A stretch of 13,590 nt of DNA from CAYNGH01 sp964396845 (GTDB taxonomy: Bacteria > Vulcanimicrobiota > JAJTBE01 > CAYNGH01): positions 1 through 13,590 of the forward strand of contig CAYNGH010000091.1 in NCBI GenBank assembly GCA_964396845.1, read 5' to 3'. Made by a program: the position numbers and the translations under genes. Shown here one piece after another: positions 1-6,004 of this stretch. Within the stretch, counting starts at the first letter, position 1. The number at the start of each line of letters is the position of its first letter. Below the pieces are notes generated by a model. It did no database searches, was not told where the DNA came from, and saw only the letters and a program-made list of their open reading frames with translations.

Positions 1-11
1 TTTGGAGAGGT

Positions 12-50
12 TTGGAGAACCTTTTTTCTTCCAAGAAAAAGGTTCTCCAA
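12..50. repeat. perfect 15-bp inverted repeat (hairpin)
   Basis: TTGGAGAACCTTTTT at 12-26 is the exact reverse complement of 36-50, with a 9-nt loop. It is followed by AAGAATCG, which loosely resembles the constant tail of the three units downstream, so it may be a diverged first member of the array. The right arm is not followed by a T run, so it does not look like a plus-strand terminator. Confidence 0.7.
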
Positions 51-60
51 GAATCGAAAC

Positions 61-157
61 CCCCATTTGGAAAATGGGGAAAACATGAGTCGCCCGGTTT
101 AAAACCGGGAAACATGAGTCGTGACCCATTTTTAGAAAATGGGGAAAATATGAGTCG
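61..157. repeat. three tandem hairpin-plus-tail units
   Basis: Three consecutive units each hold a short palindrome followed by nearly the same tail. Unit 1: stem 61-68/72-79 (CCCCATTT/AAATGGGG), tail AAAACATGAGTCG at 80-92. Unit 2: stem 93-99/103-109 (CCCGGTT/AACCGGG), tail AAACATGAGTCG at 110-121. Unit 3: stem 125-132/136-143 (CCCATTTT/AAAATGGG), tail AAAATATGAGTCG at 145-157. Between units 1 and 2 the stem changes on both arms so that pairing is kept, while the tail is almost fixed. This points to a structured repeat rather than simple duplication. I do not recognise the repeat family. Confidence 0.75.
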
Positions 158-175
158 GGATTGTCATGATTCTTG

Positions 176-234
176 GGACATGGCCATCGGGCCGTGGGTT
201 ATGTATCGGTAGGACATAGCTCTGGGCCGTGGGG
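176..234. repeat. pair of near-direct repeats
   Basis: GGACATGGCCATCGGGCCG at 176-194 recurs as GGACATAGCTCTGGGCCG at 212-229, and both are followed by TGGG. The copies are 36 nt apart with a few mismatches and one indel. They sit just after the hairpin array and may be part of the same repetitive element. No function is evident. Confidence 0.45.
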
Positions 235-287
235 CTACTTTCCAGCTTGTAACAAATCTTTTGGCGTCTTCATCAAAGAGGCGAATC

Positions 288-560
288 GATAATATTCAGA
301 ACTTTTTCTTGTTTGAGGCCGGGACTTTTGTCCCGGTGGAGTTTGAAAAAGTTGTGATCAAATATTATCAGATGAGCCGATGTTAGATGAAAGGATCAAG
401 GCCGATGCAGACTGTCAAACCAGCCCGGCAAACAAACTTCTCGGGCCGATTCAAATCAAGTTTCAATGTCACCTGCCAAGTCCGGGTTCCCCGAACCCCC
501 TTCAAAAAGCTTTAAATCACGTAATGACAAGCATTTGCAATACTTGTCATTGCTTTTTAT
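288..560 (+). ncRNA. candidate structured small RNA ending in a terminator
   Basis: Arms at 288-296 and 361-369 (GATAATATT/AATATTATC) pair outside arms at 300-308 and 345-353 (AACTTTTTC/GAAAAAGTT). These enclose a third stem at 319-325/330-336 (CCGGGAC/GTCCCGG) with a TTTT loop, giving a nested rod of about 80 nt. Smaller hairpins follow at 423-446 (GCCCG/CGGGC) and 484-498 (GGGTTC/GAACCC), and then an intrinsic terminator at 521-558 oriented for plus-strand transcription, although no plus-strand protein gene lies upstream. That combination suggests a non-coding transcript. It does not match tmRNA, RNase P RNA, SRP RNA or a tRNA as far as I can tell. The 5' end and promoter are not identified, so the start is nominal. 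Confidence 0.3.
521..558 (+). terminator. intrinsic terminator
   Basis: The arms 521-531 and 543-553 (GTAATGACAAG/CTTGTCATTGC) form an 11-bp stem with one G-T pair and an 11-nt loop. TTTTT at 554-558 follows at once. The orientation fits transcription from the left. The minus-strand gene ending at 665 would meet this stem without an immediate U run, so it probably serves an unseen plus-strand transcript. Confidence 0.65.
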
Positions 561-664
561 TAATGTGTTATTTTTTATGAAAAGCGCCTTCTTCCCGTTT
601 GTATAACATCGGATTTTTTCTCGATGATATTTGAGTTTTCTCAAAACACACTTCTATCAACTTT

Positions 665-1303
665 CTAATTTGAGTAACTCCTGTATCTGTCTGAAAAGGT
701 GGCTGTCTGAAACTTAAATATATCCACAGGCATATCCTGAGGTATTCCCGCCTTCTGCCGGCACCGGAAAAGCGCCCACTGGCTGGTGAGGGCTTCCCCC
801 GGCAACAACAGTGCTCCCCGACTGCCCCGTCGGACAAAGATCCCCTCCCGACCGGTATTTATTTCCATCTCCGATTCTACCCGCTGGAGGGTGCCTGCAA
901 AGGTGACGGTATATTTCAGCCGGGGCAGTTCAGCGGGAGTCACGGGTTTGTTCCAGGGATCCACCGTAGCCGCCATTATGGCAGAACGAATAATCTCCCC
1001 GGCAACGTCCTGTTCCACAGGATGAAGGCTCCCCATGCATCCCCTCACTTTCCCGTCCAGAGTGATGGTTACAAACGCTCCCATGGATCGTCGAAGCAGG
1101 GGATGAACATCGGCAGCAGGCGACATGTGAACCCCTTGTTTCAGGTATAATTCCACACCCTGGCGGGCCAGCTCAACCACCTGTTGCTTGAATTCTCCGG
1201 GAGGATTGCGGTAATCCCTCAGCAGAGGATCATCCTGACAAAAAACCGGCCCTGTCAACAGCAGAACAACTAAAAGAGCATATGTTAGGCGAATCGGCTT
1301 CAT
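665..1303 (-). CDS. secreted AMMECR1-domain protein
   Basis: This 212-residue protein matches the AMMECR1 family: a GAFVTITLDGKVRGCMGSL block (residues 75-93) with the family's RGC(I/M)GSL core, an AA..DPW..PVTPAEL block (111-126), and a GREGIFVRRGSRGALLLP block (151-168). The biochemical role of the family is not settled. Residues 1-22 form a short basic start and a hydrophobic stretch ending near VFCQDD, which looks like a Sec signal peptide. The cysteine there lacks a proper lipobox. Most AMMECR1 proteins I know of are cytosolic, so export is unusual. The ATG lies 2 nt after the rdgB stop with no strong ribosome binding site, so translation is probably coupled to rdgB in one operon. The domain call is firm and the function is unknown. 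Confidence 0.85.
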   Translation of the reverse strand: MKPIRLTYALLVVLLLTGPVFCQDDPLLRDYRNPPGEFKQQVVELARQGVELYLKQGVHMSPAADVHPLLRRSMGAFVTITLDGKVRGCMGSLHPVEQDVAGEIIRSAIMAATVDPWNKPVTPAELPRLKYTVTFAGTLQRVESEMEINTGREGIFVRRGSRGALLLPGEALTSQWALFRCRQKAGIPQDMPVDIFKFQTATFSDRYRSYSN

Positions 1304-1305
1304 AA

Positions 1306-1935
1306 TCAGTGGGTCGTCCCTGGGGAAAGAATCTTCCCCGACGCATCAAAAAGATCCAGCAAGTGCTTTTTCATCTTTTCAAAGGCTTTTGCCCGGTGAC
1401 TTATGCGATTTTTCTCTTGAGGGGGTATCTGGGCCAGGTGAGCTTTCCTGTGGGGAAGATAAAAGATGGGATCATACCCGAAGCCGTATTCTCCCTGGAT
1501 TTCACGGGCTATCATGCCTTCAAGAACGCCGTATTCGGTAATAATCCTGTCGGGGTTCATCACCAGAACACAGCAACATCGAAAACATGCGCCCCGCCGG
1601 GAGTCAGGGAGTTCCTTCATTCGGCGCAGGACTTCCCGGTTGCGCTGTTCAAAGGAAAACTCCGGGTCAATAAACCGGGCTGAATATATCCCCGGAGCGC
1701 CGTCAAAGGCATCTATCTCAATCCCCGAGTCATCGGCCAGGGTGGGCAGTCCCGTCAGCCTGTGATAATAGAAAGCCTTTATCAGAGCATTGTCCCGGTA
1801 AGTACTGCCGTCCTCCACGGGTTCAGGCACTGGTTTAAAACTGGAAAGATCCAGAATCTCTCCGGGGAAACCTTTCAGGATCTTCCGGATTTCCTCCACC
1901 TTATGGCTGTTGTTGGTTGCAAGAAGTATTTTCAT
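1306..1935 (-). CDS. rdgB: XTP/dITP pyrophosphatase (HAM1/RdgB family)
   Basis: RdgB hydrolyses dITP, XTP and ITP to monophosphates plus pyrophosphate in the cytosol, keeping deaminated purines out of nucleic acids. The 209-residue length is slightly above the usual 195-200. Family motifs are in order: N-terminal LLATNNSHKVEEI (4-16) that contacts the triphosphate, LADDSGIEIDA (66-76) with the conserved acidic pair, GAPGIYSARF (79-88), EYGFGYDPIF (149-158), and NRISHRAKA (176-184) near the C-terminus that recognises the base. An unusual CFRCCC cluster (117-122) sits in the strand after RRGA, where relatives commonly have fewer cysteines. The ATG at 1935 is preceded by a modest GAGA site. It is the first gene of a two-gene unit with the AMMECR1 gene. 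Confidence 0.95.
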   Translation of the reverse strand: MKILLATNNSHKVEEIRKILKGFPGEILDLSSFKPVPEPVEDGSTYRDNALIKAFYYHRLTGLPTLADDSGIEIDAFDGAPGIYSARFIDPEFSFEQRNREVLRRMKELPDSRRGACFRCCCVLVMNPDRIITEYGVLEGMIAREIQGEYGFGYDPIFYLPHRKAHLAQIPPQEKNRISHRAKAFEKMKKHLLDLFDASGKILSPGTTH

Positions 1936-2022
1936 GGGTTTCTCGGAGAAGGGTCGGCCTTACTGGGGTATTCCGGGATTTTCAACTGCAGGGTTTTTCA
2001 GGGAAGCCCAAAAAACAGGTGA

Positions 2023-2057
2023 CAAAAAACAGTCCATCAGGAGAAATACTCACGGAC
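2023..2057 (-). terminator. intrinsic terminator after the coiled-coil gene
   Basis: Read on the minus strand, GTCCGT (2057-2052) pairs with ATGGAC (2037-2032) with one G-T pair. An inner GAG/CTC pairing lies within, and TGTTTTTTG follows the stem. It begins about 7 nt beyond the stop of the small coiled-coil gene. It separates that gene from rdgB, so rdgB probably has its own promoter in the 90 bp that remain. Confidence 0.55.
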
Positions 2058-2063
2058 AAAATT

Positions 2064-2375
2064 TTAATCCCTCTGGGCCTTCAGATTGTTTATCTCTGTC
2101 CATTTCTCGTCAATCTGCCACTGAATGGTTTTCACATCCTGGCATATGCTGACCAGTTCCGGGTTGGTGAGGTTGTTCTGGGTGTAGATTTCATAAACTT
2201 TCCTGGCAAGATCCTTGAGTATCTCTTCTTTATCTTTTTTCAGGGTCTTTATGTCCATCTTGATACGTTCAATTTTCAGCACCCGCTCTGATTTACGCAC
2301 TGCCATTTCCCTGCCGGACTTGATCAGCTTTTTTCCCTTCCTGATAAGCTCTGAGCTCTTTTCATAAAGCGACAA
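2064..2375 (-). CDS. small coiled-coil protein of unknown function
   Basis: This encodes 103 residues that are highly charged and helical. Residues 5-60 carry a heptad-like pattern (IRKGKKLIKS, KIERIKMDIKTLKKDKEEILKDL), a short break follows near TQNNLTNPE (65-73), and a second helix covers residues 75-101. There is no signal peptide, membrane segment or metal-binding motif, and only one cysteine (78). I do not recognise a named family. The reading frame starts with TTG at 2375-2373, 9 nt after a GGGGAGG ribosome binding site. The next in-frame ATG is at codon 24 and would remove part of the first helix, so TTG is preferred. The gene is divergent from the radical SAM gene and has its own downstream terminator, so it is probably monocistronic. 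Confidence 0.75.
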   Translation of the reverse strand: MSLYEKSSELIRKGKKLIKSGREMAVRKSERVLKIERIKMDIKTLKKDKEEILKDLARKVYEIYTQNNLTNPELVSICQDVKTIQWQIDEKWTEINNLKAQRD

Positions 2376-2430
2376 AACGTTCAGCCTCCCCTCATAAAAA
2401 ATGATTCGTCCCGGTGTAAGATACTCCTTT

Positions 2431-2458
2431 TTGACGAAATACGGCTAAAGGGTATATT
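2431..2458 (+). promoter_or_regulatory. sigma70-type promoter of the radical SAM gene
   Basis: TTGACG at 2431-2436 (5 of 6 to the -35 consensus) and TATATT at 2453-2458 (5 of 6 to the -10 consensus) are separated by 16 nt, in the intergenic gap 53 nt before the radical SAM start codon. Transcription would begin near 2465, giving a leader of roughly 45 nt. Confidence 0.6.
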
Positions 2459-2511
2459 TCCCTGCAGGAGATAGACCCGAAAAGTGTAAGGAACAGGCCG
2501 GAGGAGTTGGA

Positions 2512-3864
2512 ATGAAAAGAGAGTTTCACATATTTGATGTCAACGGGGATACCCTGATGGCCCTGCCCACAGGGGAAGTTTTTATTCTCGATGAGGTGGG
2601 CGCTGCCGTGGCCCGTTGCAGTGCCGGGGATGTCAATGAAGCCGTGGCCATGCTGTGCCGGAATTATCCCTCTCAAGACATCCAGAGGGCCTGGGAGCAA
2701 TTCCACAGAGCCACATCAAACCCGCCAAGGGATCACCGCCACCACAGCCCCCCAAGAAACCTGCGGGCACTGTGCCTGAACATCACCCATCGTTGCAATC
2801 TGGCCTGTTCTTATTGTTTTGCAGAAAAACTCACCACCGGGGATCGGCGCACCATGACCGGGGATGTCCTCAGGCAGGCTTTTGACTTTCTTTTTGCCAG
2901 CTCCGGGGATGTCCGTCGTCTGCAGGTGGATTTTTTTGGCGGTGAACCGATGCTGGCCTTTGAACAGGTAAAAGAGGGAGTCCGGTATGCTCGAAAAAAA
3001 GAAGAAGCCCTCCAAAAGAAAGTCCTCTTCACCCTCACCACCAACGCCACAGCCCTTGACCGGGAAAAGATTAAATACTTCCGGGACAGTGAAGTCAGCC
3101 TGATACTGAGCCTGGACGGCCCCAGAGAAGTCAACGATGCCTGCCGGCGTTATCCTGACGGATCGGGAAGCTACAAAAAAATAATCGAAAACATACGCAT
3201 GGTTAGATCTATGCTGGAGCCTCAGCAGTATTATATCCGGGGGACATTCACCGCCAAGAGCAGAGATATACTGGAAACCCTGAAATATTACGATAGAGAA
3301 GGTTTTTACAATGTTTCCCTGGAGCCGGTTTCTGCTCCCGAGGAATCTCCCCTGGCCCTGGGAAAAGAACACCTGGAAGAGATTTTGAAGAAATATCACC
3401 AGACAGCCCGATGGATGCTGGACAGAGAAATGGTCTTTTATCACTTCAACCTGGAAACCGACAACCCCCTTTGCCTGACCCGGCGGATAACCGGCTGTGG
3501 TGCCGGAGTGGAATACATGGCAGTGGATCCCCGGGGAGATCTCTATCCTTGCCACCAGTTCATAGAATTCCCTCAATTCCGGCTGGGAAATGTTTTCCAG
3601 GGAGTAAATGCCGGGAACATAGCAACTGATTTTAGAAACTCAACCCTGTACCAGAAAGAAGGATGCTCTTCCTGTTGGGCCCGCTTTTATTGCGGAGGTG
3701 GCTGTCATTTTCAGCACTACGTGGGCAATGGATCCATCCACAGACCGTCATCATCATATTGCGAGCTCTTCCGGGGAAGGCTGGAAGCAGCCCTTTGGTA
3801 TAACGCAAGGAGGAATTTCCCTTGTTCACAGGAAATACTAAATTGTTGCAACGGTTTTTCTTGA
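2512..3864 (+). CDS. radical SAM-SPASM peptide maturase, SCIFF/QhpD type
   Basis: The 450-residue protein carries the radical SAM CxxxCxxC motif as C95, C99 and C102 (THRCNLACSYC), then FFGGEP (141-146) for SAM binding. A C-terminal SPASM/twitch region follows with C329, C347, C385, C388, C394, C398 and C417 as likely ligands of two auxiliary iron-sulfur clusters. The segments GCGAGVEYMAVDPRGDLYPC and GCSSCWARFYCGGGC strongly recall the maturases that form thioether bonds in SCIFF peptides and the related QhpD enzymes, and the length matches. Residues 1-65 resemble the small peptide-recognition domain of such enzymes. The ATG has a strong GGAGGAG site 5 nt upstream. No cysteine-rich precursor gene is visible on either side, so the substrate is unknown. 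The C-terminus has three further cysteines (438, 445, 446). Family is confident; exact reaction is inferred. Confidence 0.88.
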   Translation: MKREFHIFDVNGDTLMALPTGEVFILDEVGAAVARCSAGDVNEAVAMLCRNYPSQDIQRAWEQFHRATSNPPRDHRHHSPPRNLRALCLNITHRCNLACSYCFAEKLTTGDRRTMTGDVLRQAFDFLFASSGDVRRLQVDFFGGEPMLAFEQVKEGVRYARKKEEALQKKVLFTLTTNATALDREKIKYFRDSEVSLILSLDGPREVNDACRRYPDGSGSYKKIIENIRMVRSMLEPQQYYIRGTFTAKSRDILETLKYYDREGFYNVSLEPVSAPEESPLALGKEHLEEILKKYHQTARWMLDREMVFYHFNLETDNPLCLTRRITGCGAGVEYMAVDPRGDLYPCHQFIEFPQFRLGNVFQGVNAGNIATDFRNSTLYQKEGCSSCWARFYCGGGCHFQHYVGNGSIHRPSSSYCELFRGRLEAALWYNARRNFPCSQEILNCCNGFS

Positions 3865-3869
3865 AAAAT

Positions 3870-3897
3870 CCCGGCATGGAAAATCTTGCCGGGGTTT
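3870..3897 (+). terminator. probable terminator hairpin
   Basis: CCCGGCA at 3870-3876 pairs perfectly with TGCCGGG at 3887-3893 across a 10-nt loop, 5 nt after the radical SAM stop codon. The plus-strand T run is short (GTTTG), while on the minus strand the stem is followed by ATTTTTC, so it could work in either direction. A second weak hairpin with TTTTT lies at 3917-3938. Read-through into the next gene is possible. Confidence 0.4.
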
Positions 3898-3973
3898 GAC
3901 GACAGATTCATGAAAGGCCGCTGTCACCGGCAGTTTTTATCCGCCCAGATCAGAAGGGAAGGCACAGGAAGGT

Positions 3974-5191
3974 ATGCCCACATTCACATATGAAGCGCTG
4001 GATCCAAAAGGGCAGGTAATCGAAGGTGTAATGGAATCATCCAGCGTCGATTCAGTAATTGAAGAGCTTCGTTCAATTCACTACACCGTAATTCATGTTC
4101 ATGAAAAACGGGATTACCTTTCCTCCATGCGGGAATCCTTCTACAAGGCCCAGGGGATCAACTATTATGCCCTGGCCATCTTTACAAGGCAGTTCGCCAC
4201 CATCTTCAACGCAGGCCTTCCTCTGATGAGAGGGTTGGAAGCCCTGGCCAGCCAGACCATCAACCCCCAGCTCACCCTGGTACTGCGTCAGGTTGCCGAC
4301 GACATCAGGGCCGGGTTTTCCCTAACCCGAGCCATGCAAAAACACCCGAGAATATTCTCCCCGGTATATATCGCCCTTGTCCGGGCAGGAGAAATGGCAG
4401 GAGCCCTGGGAGAGATCCTGGATCGTCTTGCAGTGATGATGGAGAGAAATTACAGCCTGCGGGCCAAAGTCAAGTCGGCGCTGACCTATCCCGCCTTTAT
4501 CTTCATGATTTGCCTTGGCATTACTATTTTTCTGGTGACATATATATTCCCGTCCTTTGTATCTCTGCTGGAAGGACTGGATATGCAACTGCCCTGGCCC
4601 ACCTTGATCCTGATTCATGTAACCAACGCCCTTAAAAACTGGGTGGTCCTATCATTTTTTGGAGTAATTCTAATCCTGGGGGGGTTTCTGTTTAAACAAT
4701 ATGTTTCCACTCCCCTGGGAAGGCGACAGCTGGACCGGTTTCTCCTGGAATTCCCGGTGCTGGGCACCGTCAACAAGAAGGCATCCCTCTCATACTTTTG
4801 CCGAACCCTGGGAACCCTGCTGGGAAGCGGTGTTCCTGTGGTTCATGCCCTGGATGTGGTGGGAAAGGTGTCGGGGAATGAAATTATCGGGGACATCATC
4901 GAAGAAGTGAAGCTGTCCCTGAAGGGTGGTGAACGGCTTTCCGAACCCATCAAGCAGTATGAGCTATTTCCTCCCATGGTGTCCCAGCTCATCAGCGTCG
5001 GCGAAGAAACCGGGAACCTACCCCTGCTTCTGGAGAAACTGGCGGACTATTTCGACCAGGAAGTTGAAACTGCCCTGCAATCTTTTGTAGCTATGATTGA
5101 GCCATTGATGATCTTTTTCATGGGTGGACTGGTGGGATTCGTGCTGGTGGCGGTCTTTATGCCGGTTTATTCGATCCTGAGCAAGTTCTGA
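3974..5191 (+). CDS. type II secretion / type IV pilus inner-membrane protein, GspF/PilC family
   Basis: GspF and PilC are the polytopic inner-membrane platform proteins of type II secretion and type IV pilus machines, linking the assembly ATPase to pseudopilin assembly. The 405-residue protein has the expected N-terminal FTYEALDPKGQVIEG segment (4-18), two repeated T2SF domains (about 68-190 and 271-393), the paired LVRAGEMAGALGEIL (135-149) and SVGEETGNLPLLLEKLA (341-357) motifs, and membrane segments near 172-193, 223-240 and 374-398. The ATG follows an AGGAAGG site. No ATPase, pseudopilin or secretin gene is present nearby, so it is an orphan here and cannot be assigned to secretion or pili from context. 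The downstream proline-rich protein, 64 nt away, may be co-transcribed. Confidence 0.92.
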   Translation: MPTFTYEALDPKGQVIEGVMESSSVDSVIEELRSIHYTVIHVHEKRDYLSSMRESFYKAQGINYYALAIFTRQFATIFNAGLPLMRGLEALASQTINPQLTLVLRQVADDIRAGFSLTRAMQKHPRIFSPVYIALVRAGEMAGALGEILDRLAVMMERNYSLRAKVKSALTYPAFIFMICLGITIFLVTYIFPSFVSLLEGLDMQLPWPTLILIHVTNALKNWVVLSFFGVILILGGFLFKQYVSTPLGRRQLDRFLLEFPVLGTVNKKASLSYFCRTLGTLLGSGVPVVHALDVVGKVSGNEIIGDIIEEVKLSLKGGERLSEPIKQYELFPPMVSQLISVGEETGNLPLLLEKLADYFDQEVETALQSFVAMIEPLMIFFMGGLVGFVLVAVFMPVYSILSKF

Positions 5192-5216
5192 CGGAATAAA
5201 ACCCCGGCAAAAGCTG

Positions 5217-5222
5217 TATAAT
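5217..5222 (+). promoter_or_regulatory. possible -10 element
   Basis: A perfect TATAAT lies in the 64-bp gap before the proline-rich gene, but no convincing -35 hexamer is found 16-18 nt upstream. It may be an internal promoter or a chance match. Confidence 0.2.
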
Positions 5223-5255
5223 AACGGGGAAGGGGATTTTCCCGGAGGTGGCAAT

Positions 5256-5684
5256 TTGAAAAGCAACCGGATACTGATAATAACCCTGGCGATGCTGTGG
5301 GCATTGATTATTATCCTGCCCCGGACTGCCCATGGCGCAGTGGCAGTTCCCCAGCCCAGAGCGCGCCGTTACATGGACGATCCGGAAAAACTCCCGAAAG
5401 CTCCCCCGCCCCTGTCCGAGGAGGAAAAAAAGCTCCTGGAAGAATTCGGCCCCAAGGACCGACCGGATCAGGCTCCCCGGTTCAGACCGCCCACACCCAC
5501 TGCCCGACCAGTTCCCATGTCGTCGCCGGAACCATCGCCCACGCCGGAACCGGCACCCATCGAAAGACCCAGCAATACCTGCTTTATTGTAATCATAATT
5601 TTTCTGATTCTAATAATTACCGGGATTCTCACAGCTCCATCATTAATTAAGAAAATCGTGGAACACCGTCGGCACAACTTCTGA
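5256..5684 (+). CDS. small proline-rich membrane protein of unknown function
   Basis: This 142-residue protein begins with a basic-hydrophobic stretch (residues 2-27, ending TAHG-A) that fits a signal peptide or membrane anchor. A proline- and charge-rich middle follows (about 31-107) with an acidic helix LSEEEKKLLEEF (53-64) and a P-rich run of the SPEPSPTPEPAP type (90-101). A strong membrane segment (108-127) and a basic tail KKIVEHRRHNF come last. The likely topology is an extracytoplasmic linker with a C-terminal anchor. No family is recognised. The start is TTG, supported by GGAGGTGG immediately upstream and by the signal-like N-terminus, which would be lost with later starts. Its place just after the GspF/PilC gene hints at a role in the same envelope machine, but this is only positional. 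Confidence 0.7.
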   Translation: MKSNRILIITLAMLWALIIILPRTAHGAVAVPQPRARRYMDDPEKLPKAPPPLSEEEKKLLEEFGPKDRPDQAPRFRPPTPTARPVPMSSPEPSPTPEPAPIERPSNTCFIVIIIFLILIITGILTAPSLIKKIVEHRRHNF

Positions 5685-6004
5685 TGAAACCCATCCTGTC
5701 AATTTGAAACAGCGGGAAATAAGCTCAAGTCACTCCCTGTCCCCAGGAATCTCACATTTATCGATAATTCCCATAATCCCGGATTGGGGGCAGATCAATC
5801 CACGCCTGCCTGGTTTCTTTATCCCCCGGTAATATATAAAACCTGTTCATCTCAACATTCCTCTCTTTTAAAAGAAACAACAAAATTTAAAAATATACGG
5901 GTATTATGTTACATGTTTGTATAAAAAACCCTTCCGAAATCAAAAAAAATCTTAAAGCTGTGTGGAAGATTTCTAAGATCCCTGTTTTTACAGTTCTCAA
6001 TCAG
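5685..6004. other. intergenic region between convergent units
   Basis: No supported gene. It holds a GGATTG/CAATCC hairpin (5781-5801), a perfect 12-bp palindrome TCTTTTAAAAGA (5864-5875) and an AT-rich stretch with the terminator-like element of the minus-strand dehydratase gene (5942-5979). A plus-strand frame that opens at 5906 continues as an antisense shadow of the dehydratase gene and is not believed. Confidence 0.6.
5942..5979 (-). terminator. weak terminator after the dehydratase gene
   Basis: On the minus strand ATCTTA (5979-5974) can pair with TAAGAT (5954-5949), followed by a run of seven T. The stem is only 6 bp, AT-rich and has a 19-nt loop, so it is weak. A further run of T (complement of 5925-5930) lies downstream. 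It is placed as expected, about 25 nt beyond the stop at 6005. Confidence 0.35.

Larger units (their letters stand above)
1..664. other. gene-free region rich in inverted repeats
   Basis: No open reading frame here has both a good ribosome binding site and recognisable protein content. The two longest plus-strand frames, starting at 12 and 380, run through hairpin repeats and look incidental. The region holds a perfect hairpin (12-50), three tandem hairpin-plus-tail units (61-157), a near-direct repeat pair (176-234), a nested long stem-loop (288-369), small hairpins (423-446 and 484-498) and an intrinsic terminator (521-558). The left edge is cut by the window, so the repeat array may begin further upstream. 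Confidence 0.7.

Noticed and set aside
12..212. 66-codon plus-strand frame through the hairpin array
   Set aside because: It is made of the repeat units, has no convincing ribosome binding site and no recognisable protein content.
380..580. 66-codon plus-strand frame
   Set aside because: It runs through the terminator hairpin at 521-558 and has no ribosome binding site; better explained as non-coding.
2401..2448. 15-codon plus-strand frame before the maturase, as a possible peptide substrate
   Set aside because: It has no cysteine and no ribosome binding site, and it overlaps the likely -35 element of the maturase promoter.
665..3864. An AMMECR1-MEMO-radical SAM cluster
   Set aside because: No MEMO-like gene is present, the radical SAM protein is of the SPASM/SCIFF type, and the genes lie on opposite strands.
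3910..3993. 27-codon plus-strand frame after the maturase, as a possible peptide substrate
   Set aside because: It has only one cysteine, no ribosome binding site and overlaps the GspF/PilC start.
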